Positions 1 to 7,490 of a stretch of DNA of 12,870 nt are shown here, in pieces. Under the pieces are notes generated by a model. That model was not told the DNA's origin. It saw only the letters and a list, made by a program, of their open reading frames with translations, and did not search any database. The position numbers and the translations under genes are program-made. Within the stretch, counting starts at the first letter, position 1; each line of letters begins with the position of its first letter. Source of the stretch: Baffinella frigidus. Lineage: Eukaryota; Cryptophyceae; Cryptomonadales; Baffinellaceae. Where the stretch lies: NCBI GenBank assembly GCA_026770585.1, contig MU646436.1, positions 143,879 to 156,748 of the forward strand. The letters are read 5' to 3'.

Positions 1-56
1 AGTTGCAGCGACCACTGGAGCTGGTCGTGATGCCCCGCCTGCACGAAACGCATGAC

Positions 57-172
57 CGAGAGTGAGGGAGAGAGAGAGAGGGAGAGAGAGAGAAAGGGGG
101 AGACAGACAGAGGGAGAGGAAGAGAGAGAGGGAGAGGAAGAGAGAGAGAGAGGGAGAGAGAAAGAGAGCCCC
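57..172. repeat. GA-rich microsatellite 1
   Basis: An almost pure purine tract of GAGAGG/GAGAGA units with rare AAAG and ACAGACAG interruptions. Two similar tracts lie at 7467-7534 and 8918-9066. Open frames through it encode only Arg-Glu or Ser-Leu repeats and are not genes. A short phrase about 70 bases downstream (GATACCC-CTTTGAT, 248-261) recurs directly after the third tract (9064-9078), so this tract may belong to a larger duplicated block. Confidence 0.9.
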
Positions 173-284
173 GACGTCAGCGTCGTTTAGCACTTGGCAG
201 AATACGGCTGATGTGCGAGAAGAAGTTCGACCACTGCAGCTGGTTCCGATACCCACTTTGATATTAAAGTGGTCGTTACCCTAC

Positions 285-451
285 GTTTTCAGGTCGTTAC
301 CCTACGACCTGAAAACCGGGTAGTACGATATTGCCTACGGTAGGCCGCAGGGCCTCTAGGACCTAACGTTTCATGAGACCCCCTGTAGGCCCCTACGGCT
401 TACCGTAGGGAATACCGTCGGCTTAACTACCCGGTTCTCGGGACGTTAGCC
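285..451. mobile_element. Fold-back/MITE-like element, copy A (left end rearranged)
   Basis: This is a long imperfect palindrome. The left arm from 308 (CCTGAAAACCGGGTAGT) pairs with the right arm ending GGACGTTAGCC at 451, followed by TA at 452-453. It shares its arms and a loop segment (CTAGGACCTA, then GTTTCAT) with copy D at 11029-11187. The outermost left end is not in place. Instead its terminal sequence (TAGGGTAACGACCTGAAAAC) is present as the reverse complement at 285-304, making a small secondary hairpin with 305-318. I read this as a damaged or self-rearranged copy. It has no coding capacity. The family assignment (TA target site, GG(G/C)TAAC ends) rests on copies B to D. Confidence 0.75.
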
Positions 452-453
452 TA

Positions 454-585
454 TGAACTTAGCAGCCACCGGGTGCTTCACGGATACAGTCTATCTAAAC
501 CATTTTAAATATAATCATATCGATTGCTATGGATGCCAACGGATTTCCCCTCGGATTTCCGGGGGGGAAGAAACTCGGCGCCTGG
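454..585. other. Short stretch with no recognisable feature
   Basis: No repeat, hairpin or gene-like segment was seen here. Small open frames cross it, but none resembles a known family. Confidence 0.5.
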
Positions 586-1500
586 TGGGAATGCATCGCG
601 GCCCAGTTGGTACCAAGGAGTCTCATCGGATGCCCATGTTGGTATGAACACAGCTATTGATACAAATGAAGACATTTTTCACCCAGACGAGGGAAATCGA
701 AACGCCTGGCAATCTTCTCTGAGGGAGATGAGGGGAGGCGGGGGAATGCATCGCGGCCCAGTTGGTACCAAGGAGGCTCACTCCTCACTGGTCTGGAAAG
801 ATGGGACGCTTGTCTGGACAGCTGGAATACTTATCTGGAGAGCTGGAGTGCTACTAAGGGGAGGCCAACTTTGCTAAACCCGCAAAAGCGCAACTGCTCC
901 TCAACATGAAAAGATGGAACTTACACCAGACATGCCCTAAGTGGACCTCTCCACTTTACCTACCCTCAGCAGGGGAGGCGCGCCATTGTGACTGTTTTCA
1001 TGAGGACATTCTTTACCCAGACGAGAGAAATCAAAACGTCTGGCAATCTTCTCTGGGAGAGATGAGGAGAGGCGCAACTGCACGAGGCCTGAACCCTAAA
1101 CCCCGATGCTGGAATTAGGGCGTGCACCCGTACTCATGGGAGGTACCAAGGAGAATACGCATGAGGCCCTAAGTGGACATCTCCACTTTACATACCATCA
1201 TCAGGGAAAGCGCACCTGCACGAGGCGGGCAGCGAGGGAGAGGAGAGCACGAGGCTGCCGGCACGGGGGGGGATACATCGCGGCCCAGTCAGTACCAAGG
1301 AGGGTCGCTCCTCACGTGTCTGGAAAGATGGAACGCTTGTCCGGAGAGCTCGAGTGCTACTCATCATGGGAGGTACTAAGGAGAATACTCATGAGGCCCT
1401 AAGTGGACATCTCCACTTTAGATACCCTCATCAAGGGAGGCGCACCTGCACGAGGCGGCCAGCGAGGGAGAGGAGAGCAATGTAGACCGGCCGCGTCCGC
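586..1500 (+). repeat. Mosaic of duplicated ~80-150 bp blocks
   Basis: Several phrases recur in the same orientation. CATCGCGGCCCAGT followed by GTACCAAGGAG occurs near 593, 748 and 1276. CCCAGACGAG followed by TGGCAATCTTCTCTG occurs at about 681-722 and 1016-1057. A block starting TCTGGAAAGATGG with GCTTGTC and GAGTGCTACT occurs near 792 and 1319. GTGGACATCTCCACTTTA followed by a GCACCTGCACGAGGCGG block occurs near 1173 and 1402, with a variant at 942. The order varies, so this is a shuffled low-copy array rather than a simple tandem repeat. Several open frames of 60-117 codons cross it in different frames, start inside repeats and resemble nothing known; I regard them as chance. Confidence 0.8.
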
Positions 1501-1509
1501 TCCACTCTC

Positions 1510-2460
1510 GCCGTTTCCAGCATTGTGACTGCCGCTGTCGCTTGCCCCATGTCGCGGCACGAGCCTGCGTCCGTGGATGCGTAAGTAGATGCGACTGCAG
1601 GCGCATCCACTTTAGCGGTGCTGAGGCAGGCGCATCCACTTTATGCGTTGTCAAGACAGGCGCATCCACTAAAGCGCTGTACAGACAGGCGCATCCACTT
1701 TTATTCGTGCCGTTTCCTGCATTGTGACTGCCGTTGTTGCTTGATCCATGTCACGGCACGAGCCTGCGTCCGTGGATGCGTAAGTAGATGCGACTGCAGG
1801 CGCATCCACTTTAGCGGTGCTGAGGCAGGCGCATCCACTTTATGCGTTGTCTAGACAGGCGCATCCACTCAAGCGCTGTACAGACAGGCGCATCCACTTT
1901 ATTCGCGCCGTTTCCAGCATCGTGACTGCCGATGTTGCTTGCGCCATGTCGCGGCACGAGCCTGCGTCCGGGGATGCGTAAGTAGATGCAACTGCAGGCG
2001 CATCCACTTTAGCGGTGTACAGACAGGCGCATCCACTTTAGCGTTATTGAGACAGGCGCATCCACTTTATTCGTGCCGTTTCCAGCATTGTGACTGCCGC
2101 TGTCGCTTGCGCCATGTCGCGGTACGAGCCTGTAGGGGGGCAGGCGCATCCTCTTTAGCGGCGCTGAGGCAGGCGCATCCACTTTATGCGTTGTCTAGAC
2201 AGGCGCATCCACTTTAGCGTTGTTGAGACAGGCGCATCCGCTTTATCCGTGCCGTTTCCAGCATTGTGACTGCGCCATGTCGTGGCACGAGCCTGATCGA
2301 GGGAGGCCGCATCCGCTTTCATCGTTGTGCAGCGAGGGGGGTCCACCTCAGGCGTTATTCAGACAGACGCATCCACTTAAGAATTACAGTCCAGACAGGC
2401 GCATCCATGTTGGCGTTGCGCAGACAGGCGTATGCACTGTGGGAGCGGCTGCCGCTTGAA
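1510..2460 (+). repeat. Two-level minisatellite (about 30 bp units in 170-200 bp higher-order units)
   Basis: The core GACAGGCGCATCCACTTTA recurs about 19 times with variants. In the best part, cores start at 1601, 1630, 1660 and 1690, a period of 29-30 bp. These clusters sit inside higher-order units opening with GCCGTTTCCAGCATTGTGAC at 1510, 1709, 1907, 2075 and 2251, giving unit lengths of 199, 198, 168, 176 and a degenerate last unit. In the first three units GTGGATGCG (GGGATGCG in the third) precedes a core by about 20 bp and can pair with its CGCATCCAC, so a small hairpin is built into the unit. Divergence grows to the right (2281-2460). All six frames run open for long stretches because stops are rare in the unit; there is no sign of a real protein. 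Confidence 0.92.
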
Positions 2461-2775
2461 AGAACAGCAGAGCACACACACGCTCGCGCCGGTGCATGAC
2501 TGATTCAGACTCGCGGTTGCGCCGCATTACGGCCCTGACAGAGTACGGCCCTGACTCAGTCAGGGTTGTCATGTCACAAACAGCTGTGCTGCTTCAGTCC
2601 ACAGTCACCCAGGGGGCTGACACTCAGTCAGGGCTGAGCAAGGGACTTCTCGCTCTGTCTGAGTGAATCTGGTCTCACAATGAGGAGACCGGAAGTTGAT
2701 TGCCCGGGTGTGTGGAACAACCTCGTCAATGTTTGGAGTGAAACCGGTCAGCCAACCTGACTGATGCAGAGGAAG
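2461..2775. other. Non-repetitive spacer with a 17-bp palindrome
   Basis: No gene is seen. CCCTGACTCAGTCAGGG at 2549-2565 is a perfect odd-centred palindrome containing a TGACTCA core. Related CAGTCAGGG and TACGGCCCTGAC phrases occur nearby (2527-2551 and 2624-2635), so the stretch contains small local duplications. A bZIP-type (AP-1-like) site would be one reading of TGACTCA, but nothing around it supports a promoter. Confidence 0.45.
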
Positions 2776-2984
2776 GACCTAGGAGGATTTTGGGGTTGAG
2801 GTTTAGGGTGTGGGGTGTGGGGTTCAGGGTTTAGGGTTCAGAGTTTAGGGCTCAGGAATCAGGGTTTAGTGTGAAGGGCTTAGGGTTTAGGGTTGAAGGT
2901 TTAGGGTTTAGGGTTTAAGGTTACGGTTTTAGGATTTAGTGTCTACCCTCAACCCTAAATTCTAAACCCAAGCGACCTAGGAGG
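2776..2984 (+). repeat. Interstitial telomere-like tract flanked by 11-bp direct repeats
   Basis: From about 2793 to 2940 the + strand is degenerate TTTAGGG (GGGTTTAGGG, GGGTTCAGGG, GGTTGAGG variants). At 2945-2969 the orientation reverses to CCCTCAACCCTAAA and CTAAACCC, a head-to-head arrangement. GACCTAGGAGG stands immediately outside both ends, at 2776-2786 and 2974-2984. The flanking direct repeats fit insertion of telomere-like DNA at a staggered break, but this is inference from one locus. Confidence 0.85.
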
Positions 2985-3244
2985 GCGACGGCAGCGTGGC
3001 TGGAGGGAGGGACGTGGGCAGCGAGCGAATCCTTCCATGCTTTCTCAGCACGCCCGAAGTCCCCCGCTGCAGCGCACGCCTGTAAAAAAGGGACAGGAAA
3101 CACTCGATCAGACCATTGTATACCCTAAAAGGAAAAAATGGCTCCAACGCCAAGCCAAGTCCCTCGCGGTAGCGCATGCCTGTCACGACAGAGAGGAAGC
3201 AATCAGCGGGATGCAGGCGGGCACTGCACCACCCCTACTCCTGA

Positions 3245-3358
3245 GTAGGGACCGTTTGACGTTTGTTAGGGACCGTTTGAGTAGGGACCGTTTGCCGTTT
3301 GTCAAATGGAGTGGCCATTTCGTGGAGGGTCGAAGTCCCCCGAGGTAGCGCACGCCTG
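3245..3358 (+). repeat. GACCGTTTG mini-tandem and block shared with 6033-6094
   Basis: TAGGGACCGTTTG occurs three times between 3246 and 3294. The following segment (CCATTTCGTGGAG, then CGAAGTCCCC-GAGGTAGCG) is repeated in the same orientation at 6033-6094, including one GACCGTTTG. This shows that the composite block, not only its ~100 bp tail, has been duplicated. Confidence 0.75.
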
Positions 3359-3424
3359 AGAGCATCCGGGCAGGGTTGAGGGTTAGTACCAGGACAAGGA
3401 GAGATTTCATACCGAAACCCTTTT

Positions 3425-3529
3425 AATTTACAAACTTGGCTCAATGAAATTTACTACACACAACGATCTTTATTAGTAGTATTAAAGAAAAACGTGTAGT
3501 AATTTTGATTGAAACCAAGTTTGTAAATT
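3425..3529. repeat. AT-rich fold-back with ~35-bp arms
   Basis: The left arm 3425-3459 (AATTTACAAACTTGG ... TTACTACAC) is the reverse complement, with a few mismatches, of 3494-3529. The 34-bp loop is AT-rich. The right arm plus downstream flank (GTTTGTAAATTACAAGTG followed by TTTCCACATGA) has a degenerate relative at 7706-7776, where the left arm is missing. The element is non-coding. It lies between copies of the ~100 bp dispersed repeat. Confidence 0.85.
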
Positions 3530-3954
3530 ACAAGTGTTTCCACATGAGATTACAGGGCCCAACGCGAGCGCCCAACCGGGAGCGCGTCAAGTCCCCCGCG
3601 GTGGCGCATGCCTGTGACAACAGAGAGGGACAGGCAAAACTCGGCCAAACCATGGTAAACCCTGAAAGAAAAATGGCTCCAAAAGAAAATGGCTCCAATG
3701 CCAGGCCAAGTCCTCTGCGGTAGCGCACGCCTCAGAGCATCCGGGCGGGGTTAGTGCCAGGAAAAAGATGGGTTGTAGGAGATATGATGGGAAGTCCCCC
3801 GCGGCTGTCACGACAGAAACGGACAGGCAAAACTCGATCAGACCACGCGCCCCACAGCGAGATCGATGTGTAACTCAACCACACGGTGGGCTACGGACCT
3901 TTCATCAAAATGCAACTTGTCCTGATGCAATTAACCGTAAGGTTTTTTTAAAGC

Positions 3955-4020
3955 ACATTTGGTCACGTCATCCCCCAGAATCCGGCCCCAACGAAACCCT
4001 CGTAGTCCACTGTGTGGGTC
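3955..4020 (+). repeat. Dispersed repeat segment shared with 8577-8640
   Basis: GGTCACGT followed by CCGGCCCCAACGAAACCCTCG and a CACTGTGTGG phrase matches 8583-8640 in the same orientation (GGTCACGTTACACC, CCGGCCCCAACAAAACCCTC, CATTGTGTGG). A third, shorter copy is inverted inside the 6566-6962 fold-back (6733-6751, CCGGTGTAACGTGACCAA). Confidence 0.75.
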
Positions 4021-4060
4021 CGTTTGAAGAAAACAATAAACGCGCAAGGGCAAGGGGGGG

Positions 4061-4201
4061 ACTACGCTAGACCTGAGGGGCGGCAATCGCAAAAGTCAAC
4101 TTATTTGCAGCCTCGAGTCAACTTTTGGCAGAATGTACGGATTTCCGTACATTCTGCCCTTACGGCAAATTTTGATTGCCCCCCATCACGTCTAACGTAG
4201 G
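4061..4201. repeat. Fold-back element of ~141 bp with a strong central hairpin
   Basis: The outer arms ACTACGCTAGACCTGAGG ... GGCAATCGCAAAA (4061-4094) pair imperfectly with 4170-4201 (TTTTGATTGCC ... TCTAACGTAG). In the centre, 4127-4141 (GGCAGAATGTACGGA) and 4144-4158 are perfect complements separated by only two bases. It is not obviously related to copies A to D, but has the same size class and general design. Confidence 0.82.
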
Positions 4202-4540
4202 TTTGCCTGGAGGAAGGCAGCCGTGACGGGCACATCGCATTTCTGTCGAGAATTAAGGCGCAGGACCCGGTCGAAGGTGAACTCGAGACACGCCAAGGCA
4301 GTCACCTCGGACAGTTGGCTTCGGCGTCCGCGTGACCGGTCACGCGGGCGTTCACGAGCCTGCCGGCGGGGCTGTTCCTCCGATCCCCATCCTCCTCCAT
4401 GGCCACTCGAGAACGCCGACCTCCCAATTTAAACCCGGGATGCCTTTGGGCGTGTGTGTACAAAGTTTCGTGGGAAAATCCAGGTTTGGTCACGTTCCCC
4501 ACGGAGTTTCCTTTAAACGTTGACCAACCTAGGTACACAC
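4202..4540. other. Gene-free stretch with a 20-bp perfect palindrome
   Basis: CCGCGTGACCGGTCACGCGG at 4328-4347 is perfectly self-complementary, with near-symmetry continuing for a few bases. At 4201-4235 a segment (TTTGCCTGGAGGAAGGCAGC) repeats one in the PPR-like fragment at 4594-4628. Read on the minus strand it gives VTAAFLQAN in both places, so a scrap of the same coding repeat lies here. At about 4400-4440 a phrase ending in CCACTCGAGAACGC is the inverted relative of 4571-4587. Confidence 0.6.
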
Positions 4541-4546
4541 CCTATA

Positions 4547-4588
4547 ACCCCACATGTAAATAGGATGCTTCAGCGTTCTCGAGTGGAA
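4547..4588 (+). repeat. Short dispersed block with a TATAAATA-like core, paired with 7326-7370
   Basis: ACCCCACATGTAAATAGGAT followed by GCGTTCTCGAGTGGAA matches 7327-7370 (ACCCCACATATAAATAGAAT, then CATTCTCGAGTGGAA). A looser inverted relative lies at 4400-4440. Both + strand copies sit just left of a minus-strand PPR-like remnant, so they probably travelled with it. The TATAAATA in the second copy could be mistaken for a promoter, but no transcript unit is evident downstream. Confidence 0.7.
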
Positions 4589-4593
4589 GGGGT

Positions 4594-4728
4594 GTTTGCC
4601 TGGAGGAAGGCAGCTGTGACGTGCGCGTCGAGAGGGACCCCCGCTTGTTGCATGGCTTCGAGATGCTGTGCGGCTTTCGCCACGTCCGATTCGCACGCAC
4701 GCACCAGCGCTGCACACGCGGGTCCACC
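4594..4728 (-). pseudogene. PPR-like protein fragment
   Basis: The minus strand encodes about 45 residues that read like one pentatricopeptide repeat plus the start of the next: ACAALVRACES, then DVAKAAQHLEAMQQAGVPLD, then AHVTAAFLQAN. The pattern (small residues and Leu in helix A, a short turn, then A..HLEAMQ.AGV..D in helix B) matches the PPR consensus, in which helix B ends M...G..PD. PPR proteins bind RNA in plastids and mitochondria of algae, plants and other protists. The frame stays open for 123 codons, but its upstream part is translation of a GTACAGTT microsatellite and a non-PPR duplicated block, so I regard this as a remnant or a single exon, not a whole gene. No start codon, targeting peptide or splice site can be assigned. 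A genuine exon is the alternative. Confidence 0.5.
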
Positions 4729-5541
4729 ACGGTCAACCGCCTCAACCTCTTGGATGGTGTCTAGGTTCATAACCTTACGGCATAGGTGCCCTGGAACCTG
4801 GATACCCAAGAGACGCACGCCCACACCAGCGCTGTGGTTGTACAGGTGTACAGTTAGTTGTACAGTTAGGTGTACAGTTGTACAGTTGTACAGTTGTACG
4901 TGTACTTGAACAGTTGCAAACCAGGGCTTCACCACGCTCAACTAAACCCCCCACTGTTTAGCGCCCGCACTAGCGCTGCACACGCGGGTTTCGGGTTTGG
5001 GGTTTCGGGTTTGGTTGGGTCGTGCGCACAAGGGGCCTTTCTGCCTACAGCCTAAACCGGTCAGGGCGTTGAGGGTTAGCGCCAGCGCTGCACATAAGGG
5101 TCCACCACGGTCAACTGCCTCAACCTCTTGGATGGTGTCTAGGTTCATAACCTTACGGTATAGGTGCCTTGGAACCTGGATACCCAAGAGACGCACGCCC
5201 GCACCAGAACTGTGGTCGCACAGGTGCTCAGTTAGTTGTACAGTTGTACAGTTGTACAGTTGTACGTGTACTTGAACAGTTGCAAACCAGGGCTTCACCA
5301 CGCTCAACTAAACCCCCCACTGTTTAGCGCCCGCACTAGCGCTGCACACGCGGGTTTCGGGTTTGGGGTTTCGGGTTTGGTTGGGTCGTGCGCACAAGGG
5401 GCCTTTCTGCCTACAGCCTAAACCGGTCAGGGCGTTGAGGGTTAGCGCCAGCGCTGCACATAAGGGTCCACCAAAGTCAACTGCCTGAACCTGTTGGAAG
5501 TTGTCCAGGTTCATAACCTTACAGGTGCCCTGGAGCCTGGG
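4723..5541 (+). repeat. Tandem duplication (378- and 366-bp units, third partial)
   Basis: TCCACCACGGTCAAC starts unit 1 at 4723 and unit 2 at 5101. A diverged third unit starts at 5467 (TCCACCAAAGTCAAC) and fades after about 75 bp. Each full unit contains the GTACAGTT microsatellite, a telomere-like phrase (GGGTTTCGGGTTTGGGG), and GGCGTTGAGGGTTAGCGCC (the last is at the end of each unit). The units are nearly identical from 4908 to 5055 and from 5271 to 5421, so the duplication is recent. It explains the two identical 61-codon frames on the + strand and the 121- and 248-codon frames on the minus strand; none looks like a real protein. Confidence 0.93.
4839..4914 (+). repeat. (GTACAGTT)n microsatellite, copy 1
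   Basis: An 8-bp GTACAGTT unit with some TAG-containing variants. A shorter version is at 5229-5280 in the second tandem unit, and most of the 12-bp length difference between the two large units comes from this tract. Confidence 0.9.
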
Positions 5542-6032
5542 CAACATGTCACACGGTAGGTAGATATGCTCTACGCAAATCCACGATACGAGGGTGCACG
5601 TTTCATGTTCAGAACCACACGGTACGAGGGTATATGATGTAAACAAACCACACAGTTTACTTCGAAGGAGATTTCGACCGAACCTCCGGTCGAAAATTCG
5701 GTTAATTAAATGTCCGTGTACCAGCAATCCAACAATTAGTACCACGAAACTAGATGGACGATTCTGCGAAGCGCACTGTGTGGAGGGGCGGGAGTGACCT
5801 ACGAAAGAGTAGAGGGTTCGATGGCTTCCCGGTACAACGCGTGGCATGTTAAACCCTAACAACATGAAATGGCTCAAACGCCAAGCCAAATCTGAGATAG
5901 AATCTAGCAGCTCCTGAAAACCTAGGGTTCGTATTTCAGATTTGACATATCTGCCACATAAATTCATCGGCACCAATTCCCGCAACATTCGAGTAGTTTC
6001 AGACAAACGGGTCGGGTACAAATTACGCAAAT
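5542..6032. other. Gene-free stretch with a small hairpin
   Basis: No recognisable gene. TTTCGACCG at 5672-5680 pairs perfectly with CGGTCGAAA at 5687-5695 across six bases. A scrap of the ~100 bp dispersed repeat (AAATGGCTC-AACGCCAAGCC) is at 5868-5889. The 248-codon minus-strand frame crossing this region joins it to the tandem duplication. Its composition is not protein-like and nothing in it resembles a family, so I do not call it. Confidence 0.55.
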
Positions 6033-6094
6033 TGAGTAGAGACCGTTTGACCATTTCGTGGAGTGGCGAAGTCCCCTGAGGTAGCGAACGCCTG
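6033..6094 (+). repeat. Second copy of the 3281-3358 block
   Basis: GACCGTTTGACCATTTCGTG followed by CGAAGTCCCCTGAGGTAGCG matches the block near 3285-3358 with small deletions. This shows dispersal over about 2.7 kb in direct orientation. Confidence 0.75.
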
Positions 6095-6239
6095 CGACCG
6101 CTACCTATCGCGTCCAGTTTGTACTACCCGCGATATCCAAATTGGACTCCGGTCCAAAAATCACCCGATTGATTTGCGTTTTAAACCCAAAATCATTTAA
6201 TCGAAATACGGGCCTACTGTTTTCAGTAGAGGTGGCGGG
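6095..6239. other. Spacer with two weak hairpins
   Basis: GTCCAGTTTG (about 6112) can pair with CCAAATTGGAC (about 6137-6147), and CTACTG-TTTT-CAGTAG lies at about 6214-6229. No gene is seen. Confidence 0.4.
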
Positions 6240-6310
6240 CCACGCCAGAGTCTTGAAAGGGGTCGTCAAAAGTCAATTTCCCCTCAAGGCAGTGGTTTTC
6301 AAAAGTTAAC
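6240..6310 (+). repeat. CCACGCCAGA-ended repeat, + copy (inverted partner at 8492-8562)
   Basis: A 71-bp segment starting CCACGCCAGA and ending TTTTCAAAAGTT is the reverse complement of 8492-8562, with about ten differences. Highly conserved parts include CAAAAGTCAAT and CCTCAAGGCAGTGGTTTTC. The CCACGCCAGA end motif is shared with the fold-backs at 6566-6962 and 7967-8136. Confidence 0.87.
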
Positions 6311-6450
6311 AACCGCACTCAGACGCGGTCTACACAAATTGACCCCCACGGACACTCGGGCGTGGGGAGTGACCAGTGAAGGAGTATTTTTCGGGTTTGA
6401 AGCCTGCCGCGCGCATCCTCTCCACCAGGTTCTCTGCCACCTGCGGGAAA

Positions 6451-6612
6451 TCGGTCAGGATAACCGGAGGAACACCCTACCACGCCAGAGGGCTCGAGGG
6501 AAACCGACGCGTTATCCACACCAGTGCGACATCGGTCAGGATAACCGGAGGAACAACCCTACGACGCCAGAGGGCTCGAGGGAAACCGACGCGTTATCCA
6601 CGCCAGATCTGG
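6451..6612 (+). repeat. 81-bp tandem duplication
   Basis: Two units start TCGGTCAGGATAACCGGAGG at 6451 and 6532 and run through GGGCTCGAGGGAAACCGACG and CGTTATCCAC. The second unit doubles as the start of the left arm of the large fold-back that follows, so the duplication probably copied that end outward. Confidence 0.93.
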
Positions 6613-6962
6613 CGTCGTTGACTTGAGTATTCAGGGGGTTTCCTCTGAAAGATGTTAAAGGTGGATGTTTCGAGCACGCGCCTTACTGGCAAAGCAGATG
6701 ATACGGTGGGGAAATTAACCCTAGCACCGGATATCCGGTGTAACGTGACCAACAGTTGCTGACTTTTTGCGTGTTTCCTAAGAAACACTCCAATAATTGG
6801 ATCGTAGACTCCCGAGCGGGGGGGGGGGCTCTGCCTTGCCGAGGCGCGGATGGTTGAAACATCCACGTTTGACATCTTTCAAGTGAAACCCCTTGAATCC
6901 TCAAGTCAACCACGCCAGATCTTACGTGGATAAGGCGTCGGTTTCCCTCGATCAATCTGGCA
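6566..6962. mobile_element. Large fold-back element with ~120-bp arms
   Basis: The left arm 6566-6683 and right arm 6838-6962 are inverted copies (GAGGGAAACCGACGC, CCAGATCT, TTGACTTGAG, GAAAGATGT and GTGGATGTTTC all pair). Inside each arm CCACGCCAG stands against a second end, giving the head-to-head phrase CCACGCCAGATCTGGCGTCG at 6598-6617. The ~155 bp centre carries an inverted scrap of the 3955/8583 repeat, a perfect CACCGGATATCCGGTG palindrome (6725-6740) and an 11-12 base G run. A diverged partial copy of the left arm is at 8048-8123. It has no coding capacity. It could be a fold-back transposon or two inverted copies of a shorter repeat. Confidence 0.82.
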
Positions 6963-7036
6963 TGGGAAGGTGGGGGGAGGACCTGAGCCTGTCCAAAGCG
7001 AGCTGCGGCGGCGAGTGCTGCGCTGTATACCTCCAA
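6962..7036 (-). pseudogene. PPR-like fragment 2
   Basis: The minus strand gives EVYSAALAAAARFGQAQVL followed by a Pro run. The first part fits helix A and the start of helix B of a pentatricopeptide repeat (VxY.xLLxAxxRxGQxxxAL). It is one of three related minus-strand pieces (also 7383-7460 and 7559-7624) with the same DNA core, GCGGCGGCGAGYGC. A stop codon lies immediately before it in frame. It is too short to be more than a remnant or part of an exon. Confidence 0.4.
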
Positions 7037-7312
7037 CTATCGTACACATGGGTCTGAAGAAAACATCGCACCCCCCACCCATAAAATGACACAAAACGAA
7101 CCATTTTCACGTTTTTTCGTTCCCCGATCTCCCGACCTGATCTCGAAAAACAACCGCGCTAACCTGAAATCTACAACCACACGAGAATGCTGTAGGGGCC
7201 TGTTTAAAACCGATGTGCTTTTAAAAGTGGGCATTTGTGCAGTAACTTTCGTTGATTGGTCACGTAATTCTGCAAAGTTAGCACAGTCACGAGGTTAGAA
7301 TACCTTATCCTG
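7037..7312. other. Gene-free stretch
   Basis: No repeat, hairpin or protein family was recognised. A 70-codon + frame (7086-7298) is open but resembles nothing I know. Confidence 0.45.
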
Positions 7313-7325
7313 GTACAAACATTTA

Positions 7326-7370
7326 CAACCCCACATATAAATAGAATCCTCCACCATTCTCGAGTGGAAT
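7326..7370 (+). repeat. Second copy of the 4547-4588 block
   Basis: ACCCCACATATAAATAGAAT followed by CATTCTCGAGTGGAA. It stands immediately left of a minus-strand PPR-like remnant, as the first copy does. Confidence 0.7.
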
Positions 7371-7382
7371 AGGAGGTGGGGG

Positions 7383-7460
7383 GAGCACCTCTGCCTTTCC
7401 GAAGCGCCCTGCGGCGGCGAGCGCCCCGAGGTATACCGGCAACTTCGGCGTGACCTGCCG
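7383..7460 (-). pseudogene. PPR-like fragment 3, frameshifted
   Basis: Minus-strand reading gives AGHAEV in one frame (about 7440-7460) and VYLGALAAAGRFGKAEVL in another (7383-7436). The related copy at 7559-7624 reads AGHADVEVYTGALAAAR without a break. Comparing the DNA, this copy has an extra base at the GTTGCCGGTATAC junction (GTTGAGGTATAC in the other), so it is a frameshifted duplicate. The GA microsatellite at 7467 begins right behind it. Confidence 0.5.
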
Positions 7461-7466
7461 CAAAGA

Positions 7467-7490
7467 AAGAGAGCGAGAGAGAGTGAGAGA

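Larger units (their letters stand above)
3056..3845 (+). repeat. Direct copies of a ~100 bp dispersed repeat
   Basis: The unit starts with AAGTCCCCCGCGGTAGCGCA followed by TGCCTGT and ACAGAGAGGGACAGG. It continues CTCGATCAGACCA and ends AAAATGGCTCCAACGCCAAG. Copies or fragments begin near 3056, 3160, 3333, 3589, 3706 and 3792. Further fragments lie at 5866-5890, 6068-6094 and 10385-10506. Two fragments (3333 and 3706) share a different tail, AGAGCATCCGGGC followed by GGGTTAGT-CCAGGA, so there are at least two subtypes. The short open frames on the minus strand here are all readings of this repeat, which explains why their translations resemble each other. Confidence 0.85.

Noticed and set aside
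52-261. Arg/Glu-rich small protein
   Set aside because: It is the translation of a GA microsatellite.
1601-2240. Possible CRISPR array (about 20-bp repeats at ~30-bp spacing)
   Set aside because: The intervening ~10 bp are similar between units and the pattern is nested in 170-200 bp higher-order repeats; telomere-type DNA around it indicates a eukaryote.
3133-3165. Dinoflagellate spliced-leader-like sequence in AAAATGGCTCC motifs
   Set aside because: Only the short AGCCATTTT core (reverse complement) agrees; the rest of the conserved leader does not match, and the motif is part of a dispersed repeat.
3037-3811. Several similar minus-strand frames sharing a GLGLALEPF-like phrase
   Set aside because: The similarity is explained by the ~100 bp dispersed DNA repeat read in the same frame; phases and ends vary and no start or family is supported.
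5812-5835. tRNA T-arm-like GGTTCGAT
   Set aside because: No matching stem, anticodon arm or acceptor stem could be found around it.
5308-6054. Longest open frame in the window (248 codons, minus strand)
   Set aside because: Its C-terminal part is translation of the tandem duplication and is repeated in another frame call. The rest is unlike any protein family and crosses a dispersed repeat and a hairpin.
7333-7342. TATA box promoter (TATAAATA)
   Set aside because: It lies in a duplicated block whose other copy has GTAAATAG instead, and no gene follows on the + strand.
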